Below, in pieces: positions 17,112 to 26,581 of a stretch of DNA of 64,000 nucleotides. A program made the translations under genes and the position numbers. Under the pieces are notes generated by a model. That model was not told where the DNA came from. It saw only the letters and a list, made by a program, of their open reading frames with translations, and did no database searches. Location of the stretch: assembly GCF_000621585.1 (NCBI RefSeq), contig NZ_KK211309.1:1-64000 (forward strand). Direction: 5' to 3'. Every line of letters starts with the position of its first letter. The first letter of the stretch is position 1. The DNA is from [Eubacterium] cellulosolvens LD2006. Its GTDB lineage: Bacteria; Bacillota; Clostridia; Lachnospirales; Lachnospiraceae.

Positions 17112-19442
17112 ATGAGAGAGAGTATGGAGCCGGTTGTACGAGTATTGCCGACAATTCCGCTCCGCGGAGTTGCCGTGCTTCCGGATATGGTTCGTCATTT
17201 CGATATAAGCAGAGAAAAATCCATGCGTGCCGTGGAAACGGCGATGCTTCACGATGAGATTGTCTTTCTTGTGACACAGCGCGATGTCAAGGTTCTTGAA
17301 CCGACGATGGATGATCTCTACAAGATCGGAACGATCGCCAGAATCAAACAGGTTGTCCGCCTCAGGCAGGGGCGCATCCGTGTTCTGGCAGAGGGACTGG
17401 AGAGAGCGGAACTGCTGGACTTTGACAATTCCGGAGAATACATCCGTTCGGAAGTGGGAACGTTTGCCATGCCGCAGGATGTCCCGGACGACATTCATCA
17501 GGAGGCGATGCTCCGTGAGCTGAAGGAGATTTTTTCGGCCTATGCCATGACCGGCTCCAAGGTCAGCAACGAACTCGTCGTTCAGATCCTGGAGATCAAC
17601 AATCTCGAAAAACTTGTGGATCAGATCTGTATCAACCTTCCACTGGATTATACGCGTCAGCAGAGACTGCTCACGGCGGTGGATCTCAGCGACCGCTTTG
17701 ATGTGCTCTGCGGCATGCTCGCGAACGAGGCGGAAATTCAGAAGATCCGCGCGGAACTGCAGGCAAAAGTCAAAGAGCGGATTGATAAAAATCAGAAGGA
17801 CTACATCCTGAGAGAACAGCTCCGTGAGATTCGTGAGGAACTCGGGGAGGACAGCATCGAATCCGAGATCCAGAAATTCCGGGATCAGACGGAGGCTCTG
17901 AAGGCGCCGAAGGAAGTCAAGGATACACTTTATGAGGAGATCCGGCGCTTCCGCAACATTATCAGCAATCCGTCGGAGAGCGGCGTGATCCGCGGTTACA
18001 TCGAGACCCTGCTCGGCCTTCCGTGGAATAAGATGTCCAAGGACAACAAGGATCTCAAGAAAGCCAGGGCAACGCTTGAGGAGGATCACTACGGTCTGGA
18101 AAAGGTGAAGGAGAGAATCCTCGAGTATCTCGCTGTCAGACTTGCGACAAAGAAGGGAGAGGCTCCGATCGTCTGTCTGGTGGGACCGCCCGGAACCGGA
18201 AAGACATCGATTTCCAAATCGATCGCGAAGGCGCTCAACAAGACCTTCGTCCGGATCAGTCTCGGCGGCGTGCGTGACGAGGCGGAGATCCGCGGACACA
18301 GAAGAACCTATATCGGCGCGATGCCGGGAAGGATTGCCCAGGGACTGCATCAGGCGGGGGTCAGAAATCCGCTGATGCTTCTGGATGAGATTGACAAGAC
18401 CAGCAGTGATTACAAGGGTGACATTTCGTCCGCCCTGCTCGAGGTTCTGGATCCGGAGGAGAACAGCCATTTCAGGGATCATTATGTGGAGGTTCCGCTT
18501 GATCTCTCGGACGTGCTCTTTATCGCGACGGCCAACGATATTCAGACGATTCCGAAGCCGCTTCTCGATCGCATGGAGCTGATTGAGATCAACAGCTACA
18601 CGGAGAATGAGAAAATCCACATCGCCAGAGAATATCTGATGCCAAAGCAGCTTCGCGCCAACGGACTGAAGAAGACGCAGCTGTCGATTGACGACGAGGC
18701 TCTTCACGAGATCATCGGCAGCTACACACGCGAAGCCGGCGTGCGTTCGCTGGAGAGACAGATCGGACATATCTGCAGAAAGACATCGCTTCGCATTCTT
18801 GAGAAGAATGAGAAAAAGATCGATGTCACGAAGGATACGCTGAAGGATTTCCTCGGCAGAGGCAAATACAAGGTAAACAAGGCAAATGACGAGCCGGAGA
18901 TCGGAATTGTCCGTGGACTGGCATGGACGAGTGTCGGCGGCGACACCCTCGAGATCGAGGTCAATGTCATGCCGGGAAAAGGCGAGTTTCTGCTCACCGG
19001 CCAACTCGGCGACGTCATGAAGGAATCCGCGCAGACCGGTATCAGCTTTATCCGCTCTGTCGCTGACGATTACAAGATCGAGGATGATTTCTTCAGCAAA
19101 CACGACATCCACATTCATATTCCGGAGGGAGCTGTTCCGAAGGACGGACCGTCCGCCGGAATCACGATGGCCACCGCGATGATCTCCGCGATCACGGGAA
19201 TTCCGGTCCGCTCCGATGTGGCGATGACCGGAGAGATCACCCTTCGCGGAAGGGTTCTTCCGATCGGAGGTCTCAAGGAAAAACTCCTCGCGGCGAAGAA
19301 GGCCGGAATTCTGGAAGTACTTGTCCCGGAAGAAAACGCACCGGACGTGGAGGAGATGGATGAGGAGATCACGGGCGGACTGACCGTGAAATATATGAAA
19401 ACCATGGCAGATGTTCTGTCGGAAGCACTGCGGAAGAAATGA
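17112..19442 (+). CDS. lon: ATP-dependent protease Lon (LonA)
   Basis: Lon is the single-chain AAA+ protease for misfolded and regulatory proteins. The 776-residue protein has an N-terminal LON substrate domain (residues 10-205), a coiled helical region, Walker A GPPGTGKTSISKS near 357-369, LLDEIDK Walker B, and the C-terminal protease domain with the catalytic serine in PKDGPSAG near 678 and the lysine in GGLKEKLLAAKKAG near 721. An ATG at 17124 is an alternative start. RBS is weak (GATAAG). engB follows 62 bases downstream, as in many Firmicutes. Confidence 0.97.
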   Translation: MRESMEPVVRVLPTIPLRGVAVLPDMVRHFDISREKSMRAVETAMLHDEIVFLVTQRDVKVLEPTMDDLYKIGTIARIKQVVRLRQGRIRVLAEGLERAELLDFDNSGEYIRSEVGTFAMPQDVPDDIHQEAMLRELKEIFSAYAMTGSKVSNELVVQILEINNLEKLVDQICINLPLDYTRQQRLLTAVDLSDRFDVLCGMLANEAEIQKIRAELQAKVKERIDKNQKDYILREQLREIREELGEDSIESEIQKFRDQTEALKAPKEVKDTLYEEIRRFRNIISNPSESGVIRGYIETLLGLPWNKMSKDNKDLKKARATLEEDHYGLEKVKERILEYLAVRLATKKGEAPIVCLVGPPGTGKTSISKSIAKALNKTFVRISLGGVRDEAEIRGHRRTYIGAMPGRIAQGLHQAGVRNPLMLLDEIDKTSSDYKGDISSALLEVLDPEENSHFRDHYVEVPLDLSDVLFIATANDIQTIPKPLLDRMELIEINSYTENEKIHIAREYLMPKQLRANGLKKTQLSIDDEALHEIIGSYTREAGVRSLERQIGHICRKTSLRILEKNEKKIDVTKDTLKDFLGRGKYKVNKANDEPEIGIVRGLAWTSVGGDTLEIEVNVMPGKGEFLLTGQLGDVMKESAQTGISFIRSVADDYKIEDDFFSKHDIHIHIPEGAVPKDGPSAGITMATAMISAITGIPVRSDVAMTGEITLRGRVLPIGGLKEKLLAAKKAGILEVLVPEENAPDVEEMDEEITGGLTVKYMKTMADVLSEALRKK

Positions 19443-19504
19443 CACCGCTTTGTTTTCGGAAAAGAGATAAGAAATATCGTTTTTTTTAGCCAAAGGAGAA
19501 CAGT

Positions 19505-20095
19505 ATGCAGATCAAAAGTGCCGCGCTTGACATTGTGTGCGGCGTCACCAGTAAACTCCCGGACACCGGGCAGGCGGAGATTGCTTTTGCGGGAAAATCA
19601 AACGTCGGAAAATCTTCCCTGATCAACGGTCTGATGAACAGAAAGTCACTGGCCAGAACCAGCTCCCAGCCGGGAAAAACGCAGACCATCAATTTTTATC
19701 ATATTAACGAGGCGTTCTACCTTGTGGATCTTCCCGGATACGGATATACGACGGCATCTGTCAATGTGCGTCAGTCCTGGGGAAGAATGATTGAGAGATA
19801 CCTGAAGACAGCCACAAATCTGAAGGCGGTTTTCCTGCTTCTGGATATCCGCCATGCTCCGAACGCGAACGACAAGCAGATGTATGACTGGGTGCTCAGC
19901 AATGGCTACACGCCGATCGTTATCGCGACCAAACTCGACAAGATCAAGAGAAGCCAGGTGCAGAAGCAGCTGAAACTCCTCCGGGATACGCTGGGCATGG
20001 AGAAGGGCGCGAAGCTCTTCCCTTACAGCTCGATCACAAAGGACGGAAGAGAAGAGATCTGGGATTTTATTGAAAAGGAGTGTCTGAACGGCTGA
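19505..20095 (+). CDS. engB: Ribosome biogenesis GTP-binding protein YsxC/EngB
   Basis: This essential small GTPase assists 50S assembly. The 196 residues contain G1 [12 protein letters not shown] near 31-42, the G2 [13 protein letters not shown] segment, G3 DLPGYGY near 77-83, and G4 TKLDKI near 139-144. Length matches the family. SD AAAGGAG lies 8 bases before ATG. The stop overlaps the start of ecfA1 (TGATG), linking it to the ECF transporter genes. Confidence 0.97.
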   Translation: MQIKSAALDIVCGVTSKLPDTGQAEIAFAGKSNVGKSSLINGLMNRKSLARTSSQPGKTQTINFYHINEAFYLVDLPGYGYTTASVNVRQSWGRMIERYLKTATNLKAVFLLLDIRHAPNANDKQMYDWVLSNGYTPIVIATKLDKIKRSQVQKQLKLLRDTLGMEKGAKLFPYSSITKDGREEIWDFIEKECLNG

Positions 20096-20988
20096 TGAGC
20101 ATTATCAAGGCAGATAAACTTGATTACGATTATCTGGAGTACAGCGAAGACGGTGAGCAACCGGAGATTACCCATGCGATTCAGGATGTGAGTCTGAAGA
20201 TTCACACCGGTCAGTTTATCGCGATTCTCGGACACAACGGAAGCGGAAAGTCCACGCTCGCCAAGCACATGAACGCCCTTCTGGTTCCCACGGACGGAAC
20301 GATGTGGGTGGATCAGATGGATACCCGCGAGGATACCGATATCTGGAATATCCGTCAGAAGGCCGGCATGGTTTTTCAGAATCCGGACAACCAGATCGTC
20401 GCCTCTGTCGTGGAGGAAGATGTGGGCTTCGGACCGGAGAATCTCGGTGTTCCCACGGACGAGATCTGGAGGCGTGTGGATGAGTGTCTGGAAAAGACCG
20501 GCATGATTGCCTACCGCAAACACTCTCCCAACAAGCTCTCCGGCGGACAGAAGCAGCGGATCGCGATCGCGGGCGTGATGGCGATGAAACCCAAGTGCAT
20601 CATTCTTGATGAGCCGACGGCCATGCTGGATCCGAACGGGCGCAGGGAAGTGATTGACGCGGTCAGTGAACTCAATCGCAAGGAAGGTGTGACGGTAATT
20701 CTGATCACACACTATATGGAGGAGGTCATCCGCGCGGACAAGGTTTTTGTCATGGACAAGGGACGACTGGTTATGGAGGGAATTCCGCGGGAGATTTTTT
20801 CACGCGTGGAGGAACTGCATGATCTTCGTCTGGATGTACCCCATGTCACCCGGCTCGGACATAAACTGCGTCAGGACGGCGTGCCGATTCCCGAGGGAAT
20901 TCTGACCATCGAGGAACTCGTGGACGCGCTCGTCCGGGTGAATGAAGGAAAGACGGTCCGCACACCGCAGATCGACGATGAGGATTAA
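20095..20988 (+). CDS. ecfA1: ECF transporter ATPase EcfA1
   Basis: This is one of two ATPases of the energy-coupling factor module that powers vitamin and metal uptake by interchangeable S-components. The 297-residue protein has Walker [14 protein letters not shown] near 46-58, the Q-loop FQNPDNQIV, signature [13 protein letters not shown] near 146-158, and Walker [14 protein letters not shown]. The start overlaps the engB stop. A GTG 15 bases upstream is possible but not needed. ecfA2 follows after 20 bases. Confidence 0.96.
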   Translation: MSIIKADKLDYDYLEYSEDGEQPEITHAIQDVSLKIHTGQFIAILGHNGSGKSTLAKHMNALLVPTDGTMWVDQMDTREDTDIWNIRQKAGMVFQNPDNQIVASVVEEDVGFGPENLGVPTDEIWRRVDECLEKTGMIAYRKHSPNKLSGGQKQRIAIAGVMAMKPKCIILDEPTAMLDPNGRREVIDAVSELNRKEGVTVILITHYMEEVIRADKVFVMDKGRLVMEGIPREIFSRVEELHDLRLDVPHVTRLGHKLRQDGVPIPEGILTIEELVDALVRVNEGKTVRTPQIDDED

Positions 20989-21008
20989 GGGAGGCGTGAC
21001 AGAGCAAC

Positions 21009-21944
21009 ATGTCAATTAAGTTAGAACATGTCACATATACATACAGCCCCGGAACGGCCTACGAGATGCACGCGCTGGACGATGTCTCGCTGGAGATCCC
21101 CCAGGGGCAGTTCGTCGGTGTCATCGGACACACCGGATCGGGAAAGTCGACGCTGATCCAGCATTTCAATGCTCTGATGCAGCCGACGAAGGGCACGGTG
21201 TACTTCAACGGAGAGGACATCTGGGCGGAAAAATATGACCGGCGGCAGCTGCGTTTCCATGTCGGACTGGTATTTCAGTACCCGGAATACCAGTTGTTTG
21301 AGACAGATGTGCTCACGGATGTAATGTTCGGCCCGAAAAACCAGGGGCTTTCGGCAGCGGAGCAGGAGCAGCGGGCAAGAGAAGCCCTGGAGCAGGTTGG
21401 CGTTCCGGAAAAGTTTTTCCGGAAGTCCCCCTTTGATCTCTCGGGCGGACAGAAGAGGAGAGTGGCGATCGCCGGAGTTCTTGCGATGAACCCGGATGTG
21501 CTCGTGCTCGATGAGCCGACGGCGGGGCTTGACCCTGCGGGAAGAGACGAGATCCTCGGACAGGTGCGGGAACTTCAGAAGAAGAGGGGGATCACGGTAA
21601 TCCTTGTCTCCCACAGTATGGAGGACGTGGCCACCTACGTGGAGCGTCTGATTGTGATGAATCACGGACGCAAGGAATATGACGCCGCGCCGCGAGAGGT
21701 TTTTTCTCATTACAAAGAGTTGGAGAAAATCGGACTTGCCGCTCCGCAGATGACTTATATCATGCACGCGCTGGAAGAACACGGACTTGCCGTGGATGCG
21801 CAGGCGACGACGATGGAAGAAGCCGAGCGGACAATTCTGAAGGCACTGGAAGGAAAGTATGTGCCTGTAAAGCAGGGGGACAGACTTCCCGGATCTGCTG
21901 AAGAAGAAAATGCGATCGGGGAAGAAACAGAGGTAGAGAAATGA
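21009..21944 (+). CDS. ecfA2: ECF transporter ATPase EcfA2
   Basis: The second ATPase of the energy-coupling factor module (311 residues). Walker A is GHTGSGKSTLIQH near 42-54, the Q-loop FQYPEYQLF is typical of EcfA2, the signature is LSGGQKRRVAIAG, and Walker B is VLVLDEPTAGLDP. The C-terminal tail is Glu-rich and longer than most. RBS GGGAGGCG lies upstream. Its stop overlaps ecfT by four bases (ATGA). Confidence 0.96.
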   Translation: MSIKLEHVTYTYSPGTAYEMHALDDVSLEIPQGQFVGVIGHTGSGKSTLIQHFNALMQPTKGTVYFNGEDIWAEKYDRRQLRFHVGLVFQYPEYQLFETDVLTDVMFGPKNQGLSAAEQEQRAREALEQVGVPEKFFRKSPFDLSGGQKRRVAIAGVLAMNPDVLVLDEPTAGLDPAGRDEILGQVRELQKKRGITVILVSHSMEDVATYVERLIVMNHGRKEYDAAPREVFSHYKELEKIGLAAPQMTYIMHALEEHGLAVDAQATTMEEAERTILKALEGKYVPVKQGDRLPGSAEEENAIGEETEVEK

Positions 21945-22744
21945 TACGAGATATTACGATTGGCCAGTACTATCCGGCGGATTCCCTTATTCACCGGCTG
22001 GATCCCAGGGTCAAGTTTGTGGGCACGGTTTTTTACATCGCGTCGCTGTTTATTTTTCACACCTGGGGATATATTCTGGGGACGGTATTTCTGGTTTCGT
22101 CCATTCTGTTGTCGAAGGTACCGTTTTCCTTTATGGTGAAGGGACTGAAAGCGATCTGGATGCTGCTGATCTTTACGATGGCGCTGAACCTGCTGTTTAC
22201 ACCGGGCACCTATGTGTGGCAGTGGAAGTTTCTGCATGTCAGTGAGGAGGGAATCCGCATCGCCGTAAAGATGGCGGTACGCCTGGTTTATCTGATCATC
22301 GGCTGTTCGATTATGACGCTCACGACGACGCCGAACAAGCTGACGGATGCCATGGAGTCCCTGTTTGCTCCGTTGAAAGTGATTCATATGCCGGTGCATG
22401 AGATTTCGATGATGATGTCCATCGCCCTCCGGTTCATACCGATTCTTCTGGAGGAGACGGACAAAATCATGAAGGCACAGCAGGCGAGAGGCGCGGATTT
22501 TGAGACCGGCGGAGTGTTCCGAAGAGTCCGGGCGATGATTCCACTGCTGGTTCCGCTCTTTGTGTCCGCGTTCCGGAGAGCGAATGATCTGGCGATGGCC
22601 ATGGAAGCCCGCTGCTATCATGGCGGTGACGGCCGCACACAGATGAAACCCCTTCGGTATGAGAAGAGAGATTATCTGACGTATCTTGTGCTTCTGGTTT
22701 ATCTGACGGCAGCCATCGTACTTCGAATCGTCATGCACTGGTGA
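21941..22744 (+). CDS. ecfT: ECF transporter transmembrane protein EcfT
   Basis: EcfT is the membrane scaffold joining S-components to EcfA1/A2. The 267 residues begin with IGQYYPADSLIHRLDPRVKF, the usual EcfT start, and show several hydrophobic helices. The two ATPase-coupling Ala-Arg motifs are in QQARGADF and MEARCYHGG. The gene overlaps ecfA2 upstream and touches truA downstream, so the set is one operon. No S-component gene is in the window, which fits a shared group II ECF module. Confidence 0.96.
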   Translation: MIRDITIGQYYPADSLIHRLDPRVKFVGTVFYIASLFIFHTWGYILGTVFLVSSILLSKVPFSFMVKGLKAIWMLLIFTMALNLLFTPGTYVWQWKFLHVSEEGIRIAVKMAVRLVYLIIGCSIMTLTTTPNKLTDAMESLFAPLKVIHMPVHEISMMMSIALRFIPILLEETDKIMKAQQARGADFETGGVFRRVRAMIPLLVPLFVSAFRRANDLAMAMEARCYHGGDGRTQMKPLRYEKRDYLTYLVLLVYLTAAIVLRIVMHW

Positions 22745-22749
22745 ACATC

Positions 22750-23553
22750 ATGAAGCGGATTATGTTGATAATTGCATACGACGGAACGAACTATTGTGGA
22801 TTTCAGGTTCAGCCGAACGGCGTGACGGTGCAGGAACTTGTGAACCGCGCAGTGTCGGATCTGACAGGAGAGGTGATACACACCATCGGCGCCAGCCGCA
22901 CCGATGCGGGCGTTCACGCGAGAGGAAATGTGGTGGTCTTTGACACAGAGGCGCGTATGCCGGGAGACAAGTACTCCTATGCGCTCAATCCGAGGCTTCC
23001 GGATGACATCAAGGTACAGCTCTCAAGGGAAGTGCCGCCGGATTTTCATCCCCGCTACACGGATACGATCAAGACCTATGAATACAGGATTCTGAACCGG
23101 AGAATGCCGGATCCGACGCGAAGGCTGAACACGCTGTTCAATTATTTTTCTCTCGACGCGGACCGGATGAATACGGCTGCGAAGTATCTGGAGGGAACGC
23201 ATGATTTCCGCAGCTTTCAGGCATCCGGGGAGACAAACCCGGACAAGGAGACGGTGCGGACCATTTACCGCGCGTCGGTGACCAGGGGGAGCGCGGAGGA
23301 CGGAAACGAGGATCTGATTACGTTTCGGATCACGGGAAACGGCTTTCTCTACAACATGGTGCGGATCCTTGCCGGCACACTGATCGAGATCGGCAGAGGC
23401 AAGATCGACCCGGAACAGATGGAGAAGATTATCGAGGCCCGCTCCCGGGAGGCTGCAGGTCCGACGGCACCGCCCCAGGGGCTGACGCTGGTGGAGATCC
23501 GATATCCTGAGTGGGAGCCGGATTTTTGTGAAAAACACGAAGCTGAGGTTTGA
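22750..23553 (+). CDS. truA: tRNA pseudouridine synthase A
   Basis: TruA makes pseudouridine at positions 38-40 of tRNA anticodon stems. The product of about 267 residues starts MKRIMLIIAYDGTNYCGFQ and has the catalytic aspartate in GASRTDAGVHARGN near 51-64 and a late NGFLYNMVRILAGTLIEIG. A GTG at 22741 overlapping the ecfT stop would add three residues; ATG 22750 is preferred by the usual family start. It ends the ecf operon. The next promoter belongs to rplM. Confidence 0.95.
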   Translation: MKRIMLIIAYDGTNYCGFQVQPNGVTVQELVNRAVSDLTGEVIHTIGASRTDAGVHARGNVVVFDTEARMPGDKYSYALNPRLPDDIKVQLSREVPPDFHPRYTDTIKTYEYRILNRRMPDPTRRLNTLFNYFSLDADRMNTAAKYLEGTHDFRSFQASGETNPDKETVRTIYRASVTRGSAEDGNEDLITFRITGNGFLYNMVRILAGTLIEIGRGKIDPEQMEKIIEARSREAAGPTAPPQGLTLVEIRYPEWEPDFCEKHEAEV

Positions 23554-23583
23554 AAAACGGCGGAAATCAAGCGTTTTTTATAC

Positions 23584-23612
23584 TTGACACCATAAAACCC
23601 ATATAATACAAT
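23584..23612 (+). promoter_or_regulatory. Promoter of rplM-rpsI
   Basis: Consensus TTGACA (23584-23589), a 17-bp spacer and TACAAT (23607-23612). A TATAAT also occurs inside the spacer at 23602, but it would be only 12 bp from TTGACA. Confidence 0.85.
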
Positions 23613-23833
23613 AGTTAGGTGTGACGCGGACTCAGTGGGTCTTGACGGTCTCCCAAACCGAAGAGAGTTGCGAAGCCGCGAAAACAACAGGGCATCCTGT
23701 AACGCCTGAAGCCCCAGGCTGGATGTTCGATGCAGAGGCCATCCGGACAGTGGCGCTGTATCAAGTAGTTCTAATCACATTAAGAATTGTACAGATGTTT
23801 TATCTGTATGACATTCATCAGGAGGTTATTACC
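23613..23833 (+). promoter_or_regulatory. Long leader of rplM-rpsI, possible autoregulatory RNA
   Basis: The leader is about 215 nt and has no convincing ORF of its own. It shows several potential pairings, for example GCGG near 23627 with CCGC near 23677, and GGCATCCTG/CAGG-rich segments. The length and position suggest a ribosomal-protein leader that binds L13 or S9, as other r-protein operons do. I cannot match it to a named leader family. The RBS CAGGAGGT lies just before the rplM ATG. Confidence 0.45.
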
Positions 23834-24262
23834 ATGAAGACATATATGCCTAATCCGGATAAGTTAGAGAAGAAATGGTATATCGTTGACGCTTCCGGTC
23901 TTGTACTTGGACGCGTGGCATCTGAGATCGCTAAAGTTCTTAGAGGAAAAAATAAACCGGAGTTCACACCGAACGTTGATACAGGTGATTACGTAGTTGT
24001 AATCAACGCTGAGAAGATCAAAGTTACCGGTAAGAAACTTGATCAGAAGATCTACTACAGACATTCTGATTACGTAGGAAGCCTTAAGGAGACAACTCTC
24101 AAAGAGCTTCTTGAGAAACATCCGGAGAGAGCTATTGAGTTCGCTGTTAAGGGAATGCTCCCGAGCGGACCTCTTGGAAGAAAAATGCTGACAAAGCTTC
24201 ACGTGTACGCTGGTGCTGAGCATCCTCATGCCGCTCAGAAGCCGGAAGTACTTACATTCTAA
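23834..24262 (+). CDS. rplM: 50S ribosomal protein L13
   Basis: L13 is an early-assembly protein of the large subunit. The 142-residue product has the family core [18 protein letters not shown] near 13-30, YYRHSDYVG, and the C-terminal [27 protein letters not shown] precedes ATG by 9 bases; the open frame extends upstream through the leader but the ATG at 23834 matches the family. It forms an operon with rpsI, 16 bases on. Confidence 0.98.
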   Translation: MKTYMPNPDKLEKKWYIVDASGLVLGRVASEIAKVLRGKNKPEFTPNVDTGDYVVVINAEKIKVTGKKLDQKIYYRHSDYVGSLKETTLKELLEKHPERAIEFAVKGMLPSGPLGRKMLTKLHVYAGAEHPHAAQKPEVLTF

Positions 24263-24278
24263 GGAGGGGTAGAATACA

Positions 24279-24668
24279 ATGGCTAATAAATTTTATGGAA
24301 CAGGAAGAAGAAAAAAATCTGTTGCTAGAGTATATCTTGTAGCTGGTACAGGTAAGATCACTGTAAACAAGAGAGACATCGATGATTACTTCGGTCTTGA
24401 GACTCTGAAGACAATCATTCGTCAGCCGCTCACAGCAACTGAGAATACAGAGAAGTTCGACGTTCTTGTTAACGTTCACGGCGGTGGTCTTGCAGGACAG
24501 GCCGGTGCGATCCGTCACGGAATCGCTCGTGCCCTTCTTCAGGCAGATGCTGAGAACAGACCGACTCTTAAGGCTGAGGGATACCTTACACGTGATCCTC
24601 GTATGAAAGAGCGTAAGAAATACGGTCTCAAGAAAGCTCGTCGCGCTCCGCAGTTCAGCAAACGATAA
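24279..24668 (+). CDS. rpsI: 30S ribosomal protein S9
   Basis: S9 lies in the small-subunit head and its C-terminal Lys/Arg tail reaches the P-site tRNA. The 129 residues start [19 protein letters not shown] and end with the conserved [12 protein letters not shown]. The RBS AAGGAGGGG is strong. A terminator follows within 30 bases, closing the two-gene operon. Confidence 0.98.
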   Translation: MANKFYGTGRRKKSVARVYLVAGTGKITVNKRDIDDYFGLETLKTIIRQPLTATENTEKFDVLVNVHGGGLAGQAGAIRHGIARALLQADAENRPTLKAEGYLTRDPRMKERKKYGLKKARRAPQFSKR

Positions 24669-24695
24669 TGCGCGTAGCAATGAGCCATGCGCTTG

Positions 24696-24746
24696 TAAAA
24701 AAGACACTCAGGACGGATGCTTGCATCCGATCCCGGGTGTCTTTTT
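24696..24746 (+). terminator. Intrinsic terminator of rplM-rpsI
   Basis: AAAAAGACAC pairs with GTGTCTTTTTT, with an inner CGGATGC/GCATCCG stem. It ends in a T-run. Confidence 0.93.
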
Positions 24747-24817
24747 TTGCAAGCATACGGCGAACGCCGCGACAACGAGGAATGCGAAGCATTCTGAGTT
24801 TGTCGGCATGGCGGATG

Positions 24818-24865
24818 AAAGAGGACAATCCTGCAAGTTTACTTGCGGGGATGTCCTCTTTTTTG
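24818..24865. terminator. Second strong hairpin with T-run
   Basis: AAAGAGGACA(A)TCCTGCAAG pairs with CTTGCGGGGATGTCCTCTTT around TTTA and is followed by T. Both flanks can serve as a terminator in either direction. It is at the border of the accessory island. A further small hairpin GAATGCGAAGCATTC lies at 24780-24794. Confidence 0.75.
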
Positions 24866-24881
24866 TATTTATAGCGCGACA

Positions 24882-25287
24882 GCGCGACATGAGCAAGACG
24901 CGAAGCGTCTGCGAATGGCATCGCTTGTAGAAACGTTTCGGTTTGCGACTGCGCACATGCACGCAAACACGTCGTCTCGTTGGAAGCGCTGCGCCACCTA
25001 TTAGCCGCCGGTTCCGGAAACTTGCGCACTTGTTCGTTTATTCGAGTGTCAGGCGGTGATGTGCGCTCGGACAGTCCTCCACCGGCGGCGTTATGCTCGC
25101 GCTTCCGTCCTCGACTTCCTATCGTTTGCGTTGCCTGCACACAGCCGCAAACCTCAAGTTAACGCTAGAAAATATCCGCAACAATACTATATGACATGTT
25201 TCGTTTTTATTTTGTATATGTCCTGGCTGTTTTCTTTCATAATATTTAAATATGTGTCAACTTACTGACTGTATTTTTGTAAAGAAA
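24882..25287 (+). repeat. R3 repeat, copy a: 406-bp block including a gene leader
   Basis: This block is nearly identical to 29039-29445. It runs from GCGCGACATGAGCA through CGTTTCGGTTTGCGACTGCG, a TTCCGGAAAC segment, CCTCCACCGGCGG, and an AT-rich leader (CAACAATACTATATGACATG ... TGTAAAGAAA). Only here is it followed by the secreted-protein gene at 25298. Parts recur inverted at 31358 and 37768. Minus-strand open frames cross it, but they are conserved only because the DNA copies are. Confidence 0.85.
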
Positions 25288-25297
25288 GGGAGAAGCT

Positions 25298-26524
25298 ATG
25301 GGAAAAAAGAAGATTCTTGCAGTAATTGCTACGTGTCTGCTTGTGATGGCATGTCCTTATGTTGTGACAGCGGGCGAGGTTGGAGAAGAGGACGTATCCG
25401 TTGAGATGCAGTCCGCGTCAGGCGAGGAGCAGGATATAACGGTCGAGGAACAGGATGGTGCAGATGAGGTATATGGATCGCCGGAGAGCGTCATTTGTTC
25501 CGGAGATTGTTCTGCATCTTCCAGAGACAATGTGAAATGGCGAGTGGTCAAAACTGAAGATGGAGAATTGAAACTGATCGTCTCCGGGACTGGAAGAATG
25601 TTCGATACACCTTTAAAGTCTGAGTTAAGATATACGGGGGTCTATGACTACTATGTTAATGGGTATACTTTGCTGGATCGGGCTTATGAAAAACTAAAAA
25701 AGATAAATGCATATAAAAATTCATACATTGAGGAAGTAGAGATATGTGAAGGTGTTCTCAATGTGGGAAATGGTGCTTTTTCGGATGGTAAAGGCTGTGG
25801 TAATCAGGAGTATAGAGCTAACAAAATCACCTGGGTTATTTTGCCGGATGGTCTCTCGGAAATTGGAAATAGAGCTTTTTCTACGTCGATGGAATGGATT
25901 TATATTCCAAGAAGCGTTACCCGCCTGGGATCGTTTGCGTTGCAATGGTATGGTGAGAGCTTAGTTGACGTATACTACGAAGGAACTTACGACGAGTACC
26001 GGAAGATTAGTCAATCGCGTTCGTCCTGGGGGAATTATCATATAGATGGGCAGCTTTCGGGGCATCCTCGGACGGATTTTCATTGGCTTGGATTGAAGAA
26101 GAAACAAGTGGCCATGCAGAGGTTGTACAATTCATTTACCAAAGAACATTTCTATACTACCTCCACGTATGAGCGGGATGTGCTCTACAACGGAGGATGG
26201 AAGTATGAAGGTGTGGGCTGGTATGCGCCCGTAAAGTCAGGAACACCGGTTTACCGTTTGTACAATCCGTTTGTCAGGGATCATCACTATACAACGGATG
26301 CGCACGAGAAAGATGTGTTGTCCTCGAAATACGGCTGGAAGTATGAGGGCATCGGCTGGTATTCGGATGACTCGAAGGGCGTTCCGTTGTACCGAAGATA
26401 CTGCCCGGGGCTTAAAACCGGCGCTCATCACTATACGAAGGACAGCGGAGAAGCGAAGCATCTGGTTAAGGTAGGATGGAGAGACGAGGGGATCGCCTGG
26501 TACGGACAGGAGAAGAAAGACTAA
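25298..26524 (+). CDS. Secreted protein with LRR remnant and DUF5648-type repeats
   Basis: The 408-residue protein has a signal peptide (1-26, KKILAVIATCLLVMACPYVV). A conserved segment SVICSGDCSASSRDNVKW...LIVSGTGRMFD (about 68-105) often precedes BspA-type LRRs. A single degenerate LRR stretch (LSEIGNRAFSTSMEWIYIPR) follows near 186-205, then VDVYYEGTYDEYRKI. The C-terminal 135 residues are three units with KEHFYTT, DHHYTTDAHEKDVL and GAHHYTKD, each ending in GW.YEG.(G/A)WY. These match the DUF5648 repeat. It is related to the 34287 gene from leader to C-terminus. A cell-surface or secreted role is inferred; no enzyme domain is seen. RBS AAAGGGAGAAG. Confidence 0.85.
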   Translation: MGKKKILAVIATCLLVMACPYVVTAGEVGEEDVSVEMQSASGEEQDITVEEQDGADEVYGSPESVICSGDCSASSRDNVKWRVVKTEDGELKLIVSGTGRMFDTPLKSELRYTGVYDYYVNGYTLLDRAYEKLKKINAYKNSYIEEVEICEGVLNVGNGAFSDGKGCGNQEYRANKITWVILPDGLSEIGNRAFSTSMEWIYIPRSVTRLGSFALQWYGESLVDVYYEGTYDEYRKISQSRSSWGNYHIDGQLSGHPRTDFHWLGLKKKQVAMQRLYNSFTKEHFYTTSTYERDVLYNGGWKYEGVGWYAPVKSGTPVYRLYNPFVRDHHYTTDAHEKDVLSSKYGWKYEGIGWYSDDSKGVPLYRRYCPGLKTGAHHYTKDSGEAKHLVKVGWRDEGIAWYGQEKKD

Positions 26525-26581
26525 AGATTTTTCAAAACAACCATCTGATTATTACTTAACACCAGGGAGACAAAAAGTTTT

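Noticed and set aside
17061-19493. Open frame of about 810 codons on the minus strand opposite lon
   Set aside because: It mirrors the lon codon pattern, has no RBS or known domain, and lon is unmistakable on the + strand.
24655-25140. Minus-strand open frame also found at 29002-29298
   Set aside because: It is shared only because R3 is duplicated; there is no RBS and no family, and the inverted R3 copies break it.
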